Positions 32,301 through 42,839 of a stretch of DNA of 64,000 nucleotides are shown here, one piece after another. Where the stretch lies: assembly GCF_026151205.1 (NCBI RefSeq), contig NC_087076.1, forward strand, positions 1,435,692 to 1,499,691, read 5' to 3'. This DNA is from Bolinopsis microptera (taxonomy: Eukaryota; Ctenophora; Tentaculata; Lobata; Bolinopsidae). The notes beneath the pieces are model-generated. The model was not told the DNA's origin and did no database searches. It saw nothing but the letters and a program-made list of their open reading frames with translations. A program made the position numbers and the translations under genes. Numbering within the stretch: the stretch's first letter is position 1; every line of letters starts with the position of its first letter.

Positions 32301-35300
32301 TTTACATATAAGATAAGTATTGTTAAAATACTAATGGTGGTGATAACATGCATACTCGCGTCACTTACAGATAACACTTGGTGCAATACACACAAGATAC
32401 AATAAATTATTCATTTACCTTGACTATGTGTGTATTGTGTAGAATTCGTAAGAACTTCCTTTTTACTTTTTAGTTGCCGTAAATGAAAAATAAGTAGATA
32501 TCACATTATATCAAAACAATAGTAATGGTAGTATTTTCTAGCAACAGGAGACAGTAGAGAACGAGAATTTCGAGAATTTGCGGGAATTGGAACGAAAACT
32601 AACGGCCGAGCAGATCAAAAGTCAGAATTTGAGGTCGTTGAACGCAAATCTGGAGGAAAAGATAGCAGAATATGCTGATCAAATCTCAAAGCATGAGCTG
32701 GTTATCCAGCAAAATAGGTACTGACCTCAACAGCTGTTGTTGATGACTTTTTTTTTCTTTAGTTTTTAGATTTCGGGTGGCGATTTACTTCGGTTTTCGC
32801 CGATTAAAAGCTGTAAAAGCTTTCTTTATCTCTTTCCATCTGAAAATGATGATTCCTTGCTTTCTGAATCTCTGTAATTTTATTTCAGGCAACAGCTGAG
32901 TGATTCAGAAAACGTGGTACTTAATCTTCAACAAGAAATCTTCCAAAAATCGGAGGTAGTTGTTATTCCCATCTTATACATGTAATGGGCCAGTCACTGA
33001 GTCACTATGTTTTGGTAGCTTTTAGTAACGCGCGCTCACATATATCACAGACTTCTTCGCGCAAGCTAAGCTAATATTTTGATCGATTCATCTAGTCTGT
33101 CATGCATGTACAGCTATCTGTTCATGTGACATTAGATCACCAAGCGGCTGATGATAAAACAGTGACGCGGCATAGAATGGGTATAGAACGGCAGCGTCGC
33201 TAATATGTGGTAATCCATTTTATCCCTTACATCATCCAAAGAAGAAAGGTATTCTAGGGTGTCACAACAAATTCATCTGCTAACTGCATTCTTTTTCGAG
33301 TGATCGCGATTCGCGTGTCTACCTATGATCCAAATCTATCTTTTATCCGCCAGAATCCCGATGATCAGCTTTTGGCGAGGTACCAAAATCTAAACACTGA
33401 GAAATGTGGCCTTGAGACGGCATTGGATGAAATGAGTAAACAAAAATCACAGATCGAAACATTGAAGAACAACTGCGAAGAAGAAATTAATAAACTTAAG
33501 GTACAAATGATAAAATTGATGGGTTATTGAATGATTCAATGTATCATTGCGATTGTTGAAATTGCTATCAATTTGATGGATGGGAAATGAATAAATAATA
33601 TGCAGGTTCTCGTTAAAAGTAAGGATGACGTCATAAATAAGCTGGTGCTCAACAAGAGGGAGACTGATGGAAATGTTGTAGTTCTGCAGTCCGAGGCAAA
33701 CAAACAGAAAGATGAAGCGAAACGTCTGTTAAACGAGCTGAACGCTTGTATTAAACAGCTCAAGGAAAGTGAAGCTGAGGTTAGAGAGTACAAAACTCGC
33801 ACATTCTTTAACTTTCCTCGTAGTTGCATATATTCAAGAAAATTACCAAATACCACTCCTTCTTTAGTTTAATAAACCTATCTTCAGTTGTATTCCAGTC
33901 AAAAGAAACAAAGGCAGCTTGAATCTGATATCACGGAGCTGTCTATTGTCAGAAACGAGACTAAAACTCTTCACGAAAAGGTTTATAACTCGTCATACGT
34001 AAACTTTATGGAATTTGTCATTGTGAAATGACTAAATAAATTACAAGTAACGGAAGTCGACCAACTATGTTATCTTTACATTTGCATCACAGGTGGTTCG
34101 ATTAGAAGAGAAGAACAAGGAATTAGAATCAGTGAGAATCAGTCTGAATGACAGCGAGATTGCTACGGGAACTGTGCTGAGTTTGAGGGCTAGAATAGCT
34201 CATCTTGAACATCTGAGTAGTCAGTACGAGGTAAGACAGGTATCTGCTGGGATGAATTATTCTATTATACCCTCATTCTATTATCATACCCTCATTCTAT
34301 CCGGTAACAATTGGTATTGGGGGAATCTCCCTTCATTGCATGCTAACTTCCTTAAACCCAACATTAATGAATTAAAATGTAATGCTTTGTAAAAAGTGGT
34401 CCGCGGACAGTGGTCGGGCTATCTCGATACTGCCAAAGATGGCACTCATTATAAGCCTTTTGAAAATTGTAGTGTCGTCTAAAGGTCAACAAGGGTTAAT
34501 TAACAAGATTTGAAAGCATCTAGCAAAGAGATGTTAAGTGGATCACCACTAATGATATTGAGTAGTTGGTGTGTGTTTTTAGATTTACTTGGTATTAGTG
34601 AATCTGGGGTATTAAACCTGTAATAGTTCTTTATTTTACATTATTGCTGTATTGTATATATATAATATACTGTACTTGAAAGTTTCGAATCAAATCATAA
34701 TGCATGATTCAAAAGGAGAGAAACAAGACAAGAACAACTTTAAATGTGACCAAATTTGTTTTTCTGAGAGCCAAATCAAATATTTCCCATCCGCAGTCTC
34801 AGTTGATAGATGCACAAATATCCATGACCGAGAGTGTCGGTAATGTAGTTTCCGCCGAGATTGCAGAAGATATACATCGTCTCAAAGCAGAGTTGGAGAC
34901 TAGAGACAAACAAATGGAAGAAGTGCGAAGACGAGCTGAGGAAATTGAAATAAATTTCAGAGAGGTACACAGATTAAAAATTGACATTTTCCGTTCTTTT
35001 ACGTTCCGCTTTCAATTTTGATTGTGTCAAAATGTCAATTAAATTGGTTCCCAGTTGTATCGCCAAGTTATCGCGCTGAAAACATAATAAAAAATGGCAG
35101 GGAATAAAAGATCTTCGAGGACAGCTAGTGAAGAAAACTTTGGAGCTGGAGCAAAAGAATGAGTTGTTAGCTGATAAAGGAGAGATCATTGACGGAATGA
35201 GGGCAGAGTGCCAGGAGAGGCGGGAGAACGAACGGTACACCAAACACAGGATCGGTTAGTTTATGTCACGTGGTACAACCATTTGGTAATCATTGTTCCT

Positions 35301-38300
35301 ATCCCGGCTTGAGGTTATCGTATCTTGTTGTTTTGACCCCAGTGACATGGTATTTTGTAAAACATGATTGTTCAGCTCAGCTAGACAAGAAGCTTGCGGA
35401 GGAAGCAGAGAGCTACCACCAGATTATAGCAGATCTTCAGAGTCAGTTATCTGGTTACACAAACGCTCACATTCAGTAAGTTTCTTTATAATTTACACAA
35501 ACGCTCACATTCAGTAAGTTTCTTTATAATTTACACAAACGCTCACATTCAGTAAGTTTCTTTATAATTTACACAAACGCTCACATTCAGTAAGTTTCTT
35601 TATAATTTACACAAACGCTCACATTCAGTAAGTTTCTTTATAATTTACACAAACGCTCACATTCAGTAAGTTTCTTTATAATTTACACAAACGCTCACAT
35701 TCAGTAAGTTTCTTTATAATTTACACAAACGCTCACATTCAGTAAGTTTCTTTATAATTTACACAAACGCTCACATTCAGTAAGTTTCTTTATAATTTAC
35801 ACAAACGCTCACATTCAGTAAGTTTCTTTATAATTTACACAAACGCTCACATTCAGTAAGTTTCTTTATAATTTACACAAACGCTCACATTCAGTAAGTT
35901 TCTTTATAATTTACACAAACGCTCACATTCAGTAAGTTTCTTTATAATTTACACAAACGCTCACATTCAGTAAGTTTCTTTATAATTTACACAAACGCTC
36001 ACATTCAGCCCCAAGGCATCTGGTTGGTGATGGTTCCCAGGGCTTTTTCAGTTGGAGTCGGCTGTTAAGTTTGTCCTGTAAATTCTTGACTTAAGAAAGG
36101 AAATAAAATATATAACATCACATCCAACACTTGGATTCATCCCAACAGTATTATTTCCCCTGATATAACACCGTGTAATAAGTCAAGATGTCTCACCTGT
36201 AAACCATTCAGGTCAAGTAATATTTTCACCAGTTACGTTACTAATAATTCTTTCATGTTAACTCACTCTGAATCCTTTTCTTGTAAATCTTCTTCTATTA
36301 TCTATCTCCTCACTTGTTCTTGTGGTATTCAATATGTTGGGCTCACAGAACAGCGCCTTAATGAACGCATGAATGGACACCGTGCTTCGGTTAAAGCCGG
36401 CAAATCCTCCTTTGTCCATGACCACTTTAATACTCCCGGTCATAATTTTCATGACGCCTCCATTCAAATTATTGATTTTATTGACCCTTCCTCTACTGAA
36501 GACCCTCGTCTGGCCTTAGCTGACAGGGAACTTCTTTGGATTAATCTCCTGAGCACTGCTCACCCTCTAGGTCTCAATGACAACATAAAAGGTTCTGGTA
36601 ATATTTCTAAAAGCAACTTTAACGATATTTATTTTAAAAGTAAAATAAAAAGATATAAAAGAGGACATGGCAGAAAAAAGAAAAACAAAAGCCATGAAGA
36701 TAGAATATACAAAAGGACTCTCACTTTAAGAGAGATTGACAATAAATATGAAAGTTTAAAAAGAAAAATGTCTGAAAGCAAATACAGATTCTATAAAGAT
36801 ATAAGTAGCCTTCAAAAAGGCGAGCTCAAGCAACTTAGCTCTCATTCCCTCTGCAAATCTGGAGCCATTTTCCTTGTTATACAATCTTTTGCTGGCCAAG
36901 ACAGCACTTCTTCTCCTAATATCACCTCTGTTAATAGCGAGTTTATCACTTTTCACTATTGTTCTAAAATATTTGATAAACTCCGAATAGAATCAGTCAT
37001 TCGTGACTCTAGGATCTTGACTCTTCTCCCTCCAAACCTTACGCCTTTCCTTCCCTTAAAAGTTTACTATAAGTACGATATTCCTGTCGGGCGTAAGCTT
37101 TTTAATTATAATAGATTCCTTAAATCACTTGATAATACTACTATTTCCTCCATCCTGGAAGGTGATTGCTCCTGTTCCAGTAACCCTTATTGCTATCAGC
37201 CTCGAGGCCACATTATCACCGGTGACCTTGCTTTCATTGAGCACGAGGATTTAAGAGGCATCATGAGTTACGGTACCAAATTTAGGGAACCTGTGTCTGT
37301 TCCTCCTGAGCAAATCTTGGAGAGCCTCAACGAGTGTTCAGCCAACTTCGCCACCCGTATGGCTAGGAAACATGGACTTTCATGTTTGGAATTCCAGGAT
37401 TGGAAAGATGAGGTCTCCCGGATCTTCACCAATCGCCTTAACTTCCTCTCCTCCTCCCCTAATAACTTCACTCCCTACAATTCCATTCTACAAAGGGATG
37501 ATGTTAAATCTTATCTCGACAGTCTTTCTTCTTCTTTTATTATTTGCTCCGTAGATAAAGCTTCAAATAATTATGTTTTTGTCTGCAAGAAGTTTTATCT
37601 TTTAACCCTTCTCAACGAACTTGGCTACGATCTCACTTCTCTAGAGTGTCGTGGCAATTCTACTTATCATCCGGTTAACTCTGTAGAGGATGATATTATT
37701 CAGGAACATGTGAACTTCATTAAAGATAACTTTAATATTCGTGTTTCTGAGGACAACCTTTGTCTACCGAGAATCTTTTGGATTCCTAAACTTCACAAGA
37801 ATCCTTATAAGTCTAGATTTATAGCTGGGGCCAGTAAATGTACCACTAAGCAGATATCAGTTGTAGTCAACAAAGCTTTAAAAGTTTTAAAAGAATACTT
37901 TTCCAAATACTGCAACTCTATCTACAACAATACTGGAATTAACTGCGACTGGAGCATTAACAGCTCTAAACAGTTCCTGGAAAGGCTGCCTAGACTAGAG
38001 ATTTTTAATATGCAGGTATACGACTTTACCACTCTGTATACCAATCTAGACCTTCAGGTTGTACAGTCACTGCTTTTCGAGCTAATAGATCTCCTCTTTA
38101 GTAATACGAATAAATTTATTTGTGTTTCTCTGTATAAGAACAACAATTTTTTCTCTAAAAAGGAATATAACGGATACTTATGTTTTTCTGCTGATAAACT
38201 CAAAACAGCTATTACATTTATTCTGTTTAACACTTTTGTTTGTTTTGGGGATCAGATTTTAAGACAAACGAAAGGCATTCCCATGGGAGGGAATTCTAGT

Positions 38301-39751
38301 AGCCAGTTCGCTGATCTTTCGCTAGGGAAGTGTGAATTCAACTACATGACACGCCTAATCAAAGAAAAGAAGTTCGGTCTCGCTAAGCTCCTCTCAAGAA
38401 ACTGCAGATATGTCGACGACCTCAACACCATGAACTATTTGCATTTCTCTAACCTAATCAGGTCCATTTATCCACCTGACCTGCTTATGGAGAGGAGTGG
38501 TGACGACAATAAGTCCGTAAACTATCTCGACATCAACATCTCGATGAATAACTCCGGACACGTCGCCACCAAGCTTTACAACAAACTTGATGACTTCAAC
38601 TTTCCTGTGGTCATGTACACCTTTCCTAACAGTAATATTTCCTCTTCTGTTGGTTATAATGTTTTTTACGGTCAGGTCCTTCGTTACTCTTCCATTATCT
38701 CTGACCTTGATTCTTTTCTGTGTTCTACCAACACCCTTTATAGGACACTTCTTTCAAGATGTTATAATGACAGACTCCTGAAGAGTAAATTCAGAAAGCT
38801 TCTGAAAGACCGACCTAGTATTCTGTACAAATACAGTATACTTGATGTCAGCGACATCCTTGACATCACATTTAACGTGAACAGGTGATCACTGACGAGT
38901 GATTGCTAGGGGGTCTTGGCACATTAAACCGGTACAGGTATTAAACCCCCGAAACCGGTGTGCCAAGTCATCTGCTGATGATGTTCACATAACATTATTT
39001 CCTCTCTCCTTTATTCCTTCCGTCTTTTCTTAAACTTACAGTTCAGTTACTTTATTTCACCAGGTCTACCTAAGGATCAATTATTCTTTGGTGGGGTTTC
39101 ACTTCTGGTATTGGCTTCATTCCCGTTCCTTTTCCTTATTCTTTATACTTATTTTTTATATAGTTTAATGAGATTCAGTAAGTTTCTTTATAATTTACAC
39201 AAACGCTCACATTCAGTAAGTTTCTTTATAATTTACACAAACGCTCACATTCAGTAAGTTTCTTTATAATTTACACAAACGCTCACATTCAGTAAGTTTC
39301 TTTATAATTTACACAAACGCTCACATTCAGTAAGTTTCTTTATAATTTACACAAACGCTCACATTCAGTAAGTTTCTTTATAGTTTACACAAACGCTCAC
39401 ATTCAGTAAGTTTCTTTATAAGTTACACAAACGCTCACATTCAGTAAGTTTCTTTATAATTTACACAAACGCTCACATTCAGTAAGTTTCTTTATAATTT
39501 ACACAAACGCTCACATTCAGTAAGTTTCTTTATAATTTACACAAACGCTCACATTCAGTAAGTTTCTTTATAATTTCCAATCTGCTTGCTTTTAGTATCT
39601 TCCATATATTATTCCACGTTATTTTAAACCTACGAAAATTTCCAGGTTCGACAGACACGGTCTGGTTAAGTGTCCGTTTTGTCCTGCTGCGTACGAGAGA
39701 TCAATGCAGCAGCAAATGGAGCAGCATATCATTGCCAAGCACCCTTTCTAA
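29304..39751 (+). CDS. SKICH-domain autophagy receptor, CALCOCO/TAX1BP1 family (16 exons)
   Basis: Exons by GT-AG rule: 29304-29438, 29571-29667, 29777-30045, 30508-30671, 31749-31934, 32184-32250, 32542-32717, 32889-32955, 33354-33500, 33606-33787, 33899-33980, 34093-34230, 34797-34964, 35101-35254, 35376-35475, 39646-39751. They total 2,238 nt and join in frame to 745 codons plus TAA. Residues about 90-195 form a SKICH domain (RDWIGLFEVGWKYLHSYITF, VMVVKFNSRTLP, HVFCYVTRTGDVLGVSPPF). Residues about 225-710 are coiled coil. The C-terminus is a finger with spacing C-x2-C-x14-H-x4-H (CPFCPAAYERSM...). Family members link cargo or ubiquitin to the autophagy machinery. FQDI after the SKICH is a possible LC3-binding motif. 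The first 80 residues are additional to the family core. An upstream 5' untranslated exon is possible (AG just before 29,298). Confidence 0.9.
30667..30862. repeat. Splice-donor-seeded minisatellite, intron 4
   Basis: The array begins at the exon 4/intron 4 junction. Units of 19 bp (ATGCCGTAAGTTATTAAAC) and 11-bp half units (GTGCCGTAAAC type) repeat about ten times. Seven GTAAG words occur in it, the authentic donor being the first (30672). Read-through from exon 4 meets TAA in the first donor copy (CCG TAA). Confidence 0.9.
35454..36008. repeat. 38-bp splice-donor minisatellite, intron 15, left block
   Basis: The unit runs from one donor to the next, beginning GTAAGTTTCTTTATAATTTA and ending ACGCTCACATTCA, with 14 essentially identical copies from 35476 to 36007. 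Each carries the last bases of exon 15 plus a GTAAGT donor. The array stops exactly where the Penelope-like element begins (ATTCAG then CCCCAAGG). Confidence 0.97.
36009..39172 (+). mobile_element. Penelope-like element with N-terminal GIY-YIG (Naiad-like)
   Basis: A 3.16-kb insertion splits the 38-bp array. ATTCAG occurs at both edges (36003-36008 and 39173-39178) and may be the target duplication. It encodes one large ORF. Downstream of the ORF, 38,885-38,970 is strongly structured: ATCACT/AGTGAT, CTTGGCAC/GTGCCAAG and ACCGGT/ACCGGT pairings. The permuted domain order (nuclease before reverse transcriptase) matches the Naiad/Chlamys group of Penelope-like elements. It lies in the sense orientation inside the host intron. 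Confidence 0.85.
36255..38888 (+). CDS. Penelope-like reverse transcriptase with N-terminal GIY-YIG nuclease
   Basis: The 877-residue frame is intact. GIY-YIG occupies residues about 14-112: IIYLLTCSCGIQYVGL, then R34 in LNERMNGH, E92 in RELLWI and N108/N110. Reverse transcriptase motifs follow: KASNNYVFVCKKFYL near 433, FWIPKLHKNP near 507, YDFTTLYTNLDL near 588 (motif A), GIPMGGNSSSQF near 674 (motif B), RYVDDLN near 717 (motif C, VDD) and VNYLDINIS near 755. The open frame extends upstream without an ATG to the TGA at 36087-36089 and includes PCNKSRCLTCKPF, a Cys cluster like that preceding GIY-YIG in relatives. The real start may therefore be upstream, non-ATG or lost. Confidence 0.93.
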   Translation: MLTHSESFSCKSSSIIYLLTCSCGIQYVGLTEQRLNERMNGHRASVKAGKSSFVHDHFNTPGHNFHDASIQIIDFIDPSSTEDPRLALADRELLWINLLSTAHPLGLNDNIKGSGNISKSNFNDIYFKSKIKRYKRGHGRKKKNKSHEDRIYKRTLTLREIDNKYESLKRKMSESKYRFYKDISSLQKGELKQLSSHSLCKSGAIFLVIQSFAGQDSTSSPNITSVNSEFITFHYCSKIFDKLRIESVIRDSRILTLLPPNLTPFLPLKVYYKYDIPVGRKLFNYNRFLKSLDNTTISSILEGDCSCSSNPYCYQPRGHIITGDLAFIEHEDLRGIMSYGTKFREPVSVPPEQILESLNECSANFATRMARKHGLSCLEFQDWKDEVSRIFTNRLNFLSSSPNNFTPYNSILQRDDVKSYLDSLSSSFIICSVDKASNNYVFVCKKFYLLTLLNELGYDLTSLECRGNSTYHPVNSVEDDIIQEHVNFIKDNFNIRVSEDNLCLPRIFWIPKLHKNPYKSRFIAGASKCTTKQISVVVNKALKVLKEYFSKYCNSIYNNTGINCDWSINSSKQFLERLPRLEIFNMQVYDFTTLYTNLDLQVVQSLLFELIDLLFSNTNKFICVSLYKNNNFFSKKEYNGYLCFSADKLKTAITFILFNTFVCFGDQILRQTKGIPMGGNSSSQFADLSLGKCEFNYMTRLIKEKKFGLAKLLSRNCRYVDDLNTMNYLHFSNLIRSIYPPDLLMERSGDDNKSVNYLDINISMNNSGHVATKLYNKLDDFNFPVVMYTFPNSNISSSVGYNVFYGQVLRYSSIISDLDSFLCSTNTLYRTLLSRCYNDRLLKSKFRKLLKDRPSILYKYSILDVSDILDITFNVNR
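39173..39577. repeat. 38-bp splice-donor minisatellite, intron 15, right block
   Basis: Eleven donor copies (39178 to 39558, every 38 bp) continue the left block after the Penelope-like insertion. Two units carry single substitutions (TTTATAGTTTAC, TTTATAAGTTAC). The last unit is cut off at GTAAGTTTCTTTATAATTTCC, shortly before the exon 16 acceptor at 39,645. Confidence 0.95.
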
Positions 39752-40686
39752 ATCAACACGGAAAACCGCGCAGCTCCAATTCCAGATTCACCGAGCAACA
39801 TAGCATCATATTGTAGCAGTAAAACTCTTATTCCTAAAACACGGCAAATGTTTATTATAATTGCGTTGTTCCACACGAAATGTGATTTTGAGGCGGTTAA
39901 AGTTCATTTTCTGAAGTTGAAGGTGGGAAAGATTCAAAAGCGATGTCTTAATTTTGTGTGGTTCATTTTTAATTGTGTTGTTCCTTTTGTGCCGCAACGT
40001 TTGTAAACTCTCCAAACTGACAAGCTGATAAGCGTTAAATTTAGTTTACGGTTTTTTGAAGATGAGAAAATGATTGCACAAGTTTTTAGTTTTTGTTTTT
40101 AATAAGTTATAATCAATTGTTTTTGTTTTCCTTAAGAAACTGCATGCTGTCACTTTCACATTGCTACAATTATCATAGTGCTTTTATTAAGTTTTATCAA
40201 TAAAGCGAAATGCGATGGCGCTTAAAATGTAGATACTGTGATATCGTTGAATAACTTTAATGTCCTAAAGAAATTTCTTCTTGAAGTTTGAGATTAAGTG
40301 ACAATTGACTCTTTGCGACATTAATTACGAGTTAATTGTCGCATCGAAAAATGAACATTTTTAATCTTGTTTTAAAGACACAAGCAGAAGTAACCTCACA
40401 TAGAATCTGTTTTGTGATCAATGAGGATTAGGTTTAAATACCCAACACAATTTGTAACTTTTGCGGGTGTCCCAAAATTCAATTCCAAATCAGATTGTTT
40501 TTAGCGAAAATGTTTTGATTTTTGTCATATAAATGGGTTTAATTTGTCTACAGTACTCAGTTCCTCACGAGGAAGTTTAAAAGATCCCTCGTGTCCATGT
40601 CCGTGAGTTTCATGAAATTGAAATCCGCCCTAGTATCCACTGTCCACGCTTTTAGTTTTACTTTTAGTTTTAGGAAAGTATTACTA
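39752..40686. other. 3' flank of the SKICH gene
   Basis: Probable 3' untranslated region, with AATAAA-like CAATAAAGCG near 40,199 as a candidate poly-A signal. From about 40,560 the sequence belongs to the duplicated block also seen near 42,550 and (inverted) 49,380. Confidence 0.55.
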
Positions 40687-40690
40687 TTAA

Positions 40691-41517
40691 GGCCACAGGG
40701 GGGGGGGGGGGGGGGGGGTCCGAGGTCAATTTTGAGATTTTGAGATGTGTTGTAGAGCTCGATCTAAATTTTCAAATGCTTTTGTCCTTACCGAAAACAA
40801 AGTTTCCTATTTGAAGATATCGCGCGTTGAATTTTGAGGTTTACCTGTAATTCTATTGTAAATGAAAACTTTAAATGAAATTGTTTTCAAAATCTATCTT
40901 CTTTTTCAGTTTATGACTTAGAACCTTGTAACTTGGCAACAATGTTCTTCAAAGTATTTTGAGTTTTTGTTATGTAACGATTTATGATATCTTGCTCCAA
41001 AGCTGAGATATGAGGTTAACCATGAGTGCGGGTTACAAAATTTAAAATGGTTAACCTCATAAAAAGAGTTTGGAGCAAAATTACAACAATCGTTTCCAAA
41101 AAGAATTATCAAATTTTTGTCAGGAACATAAGTTCCAAATTTGAGGTGAAAGGGATAAAAGCTCTAGGAGGAGATAGGTTTTTGAGGTGGTAAATAAATT
41201 GTTCAGGAGAGTCAAAAGACTGATTCTGAGAAAATATGTTAACCTCAATTTTCCAACAAATAAAGGACATATAATAGTTCTGTTCACATTGGATATCCAA
41301 TTGATACCCATTGATAAGTTTAACTTGTGATGAGAGCAACAAAATGTTAAGAACTGGTTATTTGTGAGGTTAACTGATTAAAAAGGCAATAGTTAACCTC
41401 AATTTTACAACAAACTAGGCGCTCTGTGGGGCTCAGTGTGGTGTGCAAGCGCCAGATGGTACGTGGTCTGCCAACTGGCAAAAAACGTTTTTTCGGCCTC
41501 GGACCCCCCCTGTGGCC
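40691..41517. mobile_element. 827-bp TTAA-flanked element with G-tract inverted termini
   Basis: The termini are GGCCACAGG + G-run (40698-40718) + TCCGAGG at the left and CCTCGGACCCCCCCTGTGGCC at the right, with TTAA duplicated at 40687-40690 and 41518-41521. Two related loci (TTAA at 42594-42597, and on the other strand at 49343-49346) have the same flanks without the insert. No convincing ORF is inside. It belongs to the same TTAA class as the 10.8-kb element but has different termini. Confidence 0.9.
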
Positions 41518-41524
41518 TTAACTA

Positions 41525-41631
41525 AGAACCTCCGATTGAAGATGCGGTGGAATCACAGGCTGAGCTTCACCTAGTAAGGAAAGTAGCAGTACCACTACCA
41601 CCACCCCTGTCCCCTTCACCGTCATGTCCAT
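41525..41631 (-). pseudogene. Signal-peptide exon of an unknown secreted protein, copy 1
   Basis: From an ATG at 41631 (minus) the frame reads MDMTVKGTGVVVVVLLLSLL then GEAQPVIPPHLQS, a typical signal peptide with cleavage likely near GEA. The frame diverges after the TTAA element boundary, so the exon is cut short. A fuller copy lies at 42,594-42,734 (minus), and a frameshifted copy starts at 49,211 (plus). It is head-to-head with ARMC7-like exons, 340 bp away. Confidence 0.5.
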
Positions 41632-41972
41632 TTTTATAACCCCGTTATAGAGGAGGGATATTGTATTTATCAAATTAGGGAAATCTCCCCGTTTTTTTTG
41701 CTATACAAATAATCTCGGGCTATAATTCTAATAACCAAGTTTGATGGAGTACATTCTAAGAATGTTACAGTAACATTCTTACATTTCTTGTACATTGTGC
41801 TATATCCAATGCGGATTGTGGTACAACTACCGGGATAAAATATAACGTACTCTAGAATCCAAATCTATAAAGTGCAGTACGCAGTGAGTAACTGGGGCGC
41901 CATGGGTAGTTAGCAGTAGCAAATGAGCGAATTCAGAATTTAAAATGAAGAATGTGACCCCTATCATCTCAG

Positions 41973-42492
41973 GCCCTTTTGACAGAGTATTGTGAAAGTG
42001 AGGTTGCACATGCTAAGCAGGAAATCGTTGCGAATCTAGCTAACTTCGCCTACAACCCAGTAAACCATGAACACCTGCAGAAACTAAATGTTGTAGACCC
42101 TTTCTTGGACCTGACGGATGATGAAGACCTTATTTTACGTAGGTAAATAATTCATCTGGTTTTGTGTGGCACGTTTAATAATTACACTGTCTTAATTACG
42201 TGTGATTAATGTTAATTTTTATTAGCTTAACGCTAGAACATAAATAAAAGAAACGACAAAAATAAAACGGATAGATTTTTATTGAAGGGGATTTTAAACT
42301 GTAAACTGTAAACTGTAGCGAAGAATATTCTGCAGGATGGGTGTGATGGGACTGGTTAACCTCGCAGTTAACACACAACACAGAGACCACATCTCTGAGA
42401 AGCTGGACCTTATCTTACCGCTACTGCAGTCACGTGATACCGAGACTCTTATCTCCACTCTTACTCTTCTCTACTATTTACAGTTAGTCTAA
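41973..42492 (+). pseudogene. ARMC7-like armadillo-repeat gene fragment, two exons
   Basis: Exon A (41973-42142) and exon B (42336-42492, stop TAA at 42490-42492) join in frame with AG and GT at the expected ends. The text ALLTEYCESEVAHAKQEIVA, NLANFAYNPVNHEHLQKLNV and GLVNLAVNTQHRDHISEKL resembles armadillo repeat-containing protein 7. No N-terminal exon was found upstream. Several copies of these exons in the window, some broken, suggest duplicated fragments. This one is the best preserved and could be part of a real gene. Confidence 0.6.
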
Positions 42493-42593
42493 AACATATA
42501 TTTTAGTTTACTGTCTTTTGAACCACCGATGAAAATAATCAGAGAACGAGAGTATCCACTGTCCACGCTTTTAGTTTTAGGAAAGTATTACTA

Positions 42594-42734
42594 TTAACAA
42601 TAACTGAGGACCTCAGGCTTTTTATGTTCATAAACCGATTGAAGATGCGGTGGAATGACAGGCTGAGCTTCACCTAGTAAGGAAAGTAGCAGTACCACTA
42701 CCACCACCCCTGTCCCCTTCACCGTCATGTCCAT
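42594..42734 (-). CDS. Signal-peptide exon of an unknown secreted protein, copy 2
   Basis: The minus-strand frame from the ATG at 42734 encodes MDMTVKGTGVVVVVLLLSLL followed by GEAQPVIPPHLQSVYEHKK and a stop soon after. The hydrophobic core and small residues at GEA fit a secretion signal. No downstream exon could be linked, so the mature protein is unknown. The 3' side holds the empty TTAA site. Confidence 0.45.
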   Translation of the reverse strand: MDMTVKGTGVVVVVLLLSLLGEAQPVIPPHLQSVYEHKKPEVLSYC

Positions 42735-42839
42735 TTTTATAACCGCGTTATAGAGGAGGAATATTGTATTTATTAAATTAGGGACATCTCCCCGTTTTTT
42801 TTTGCTAGACAAATGATTTTGGACACGTTCCATTAAAAA

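Noticed and set aside
38973-38980. CTGATGA near the Penelope 3' end as a hammerhead core
   Set aside because: No GAAA with a suitable helix follows it within a usable distance. The better candidate words lie upstream and are reported with caution.
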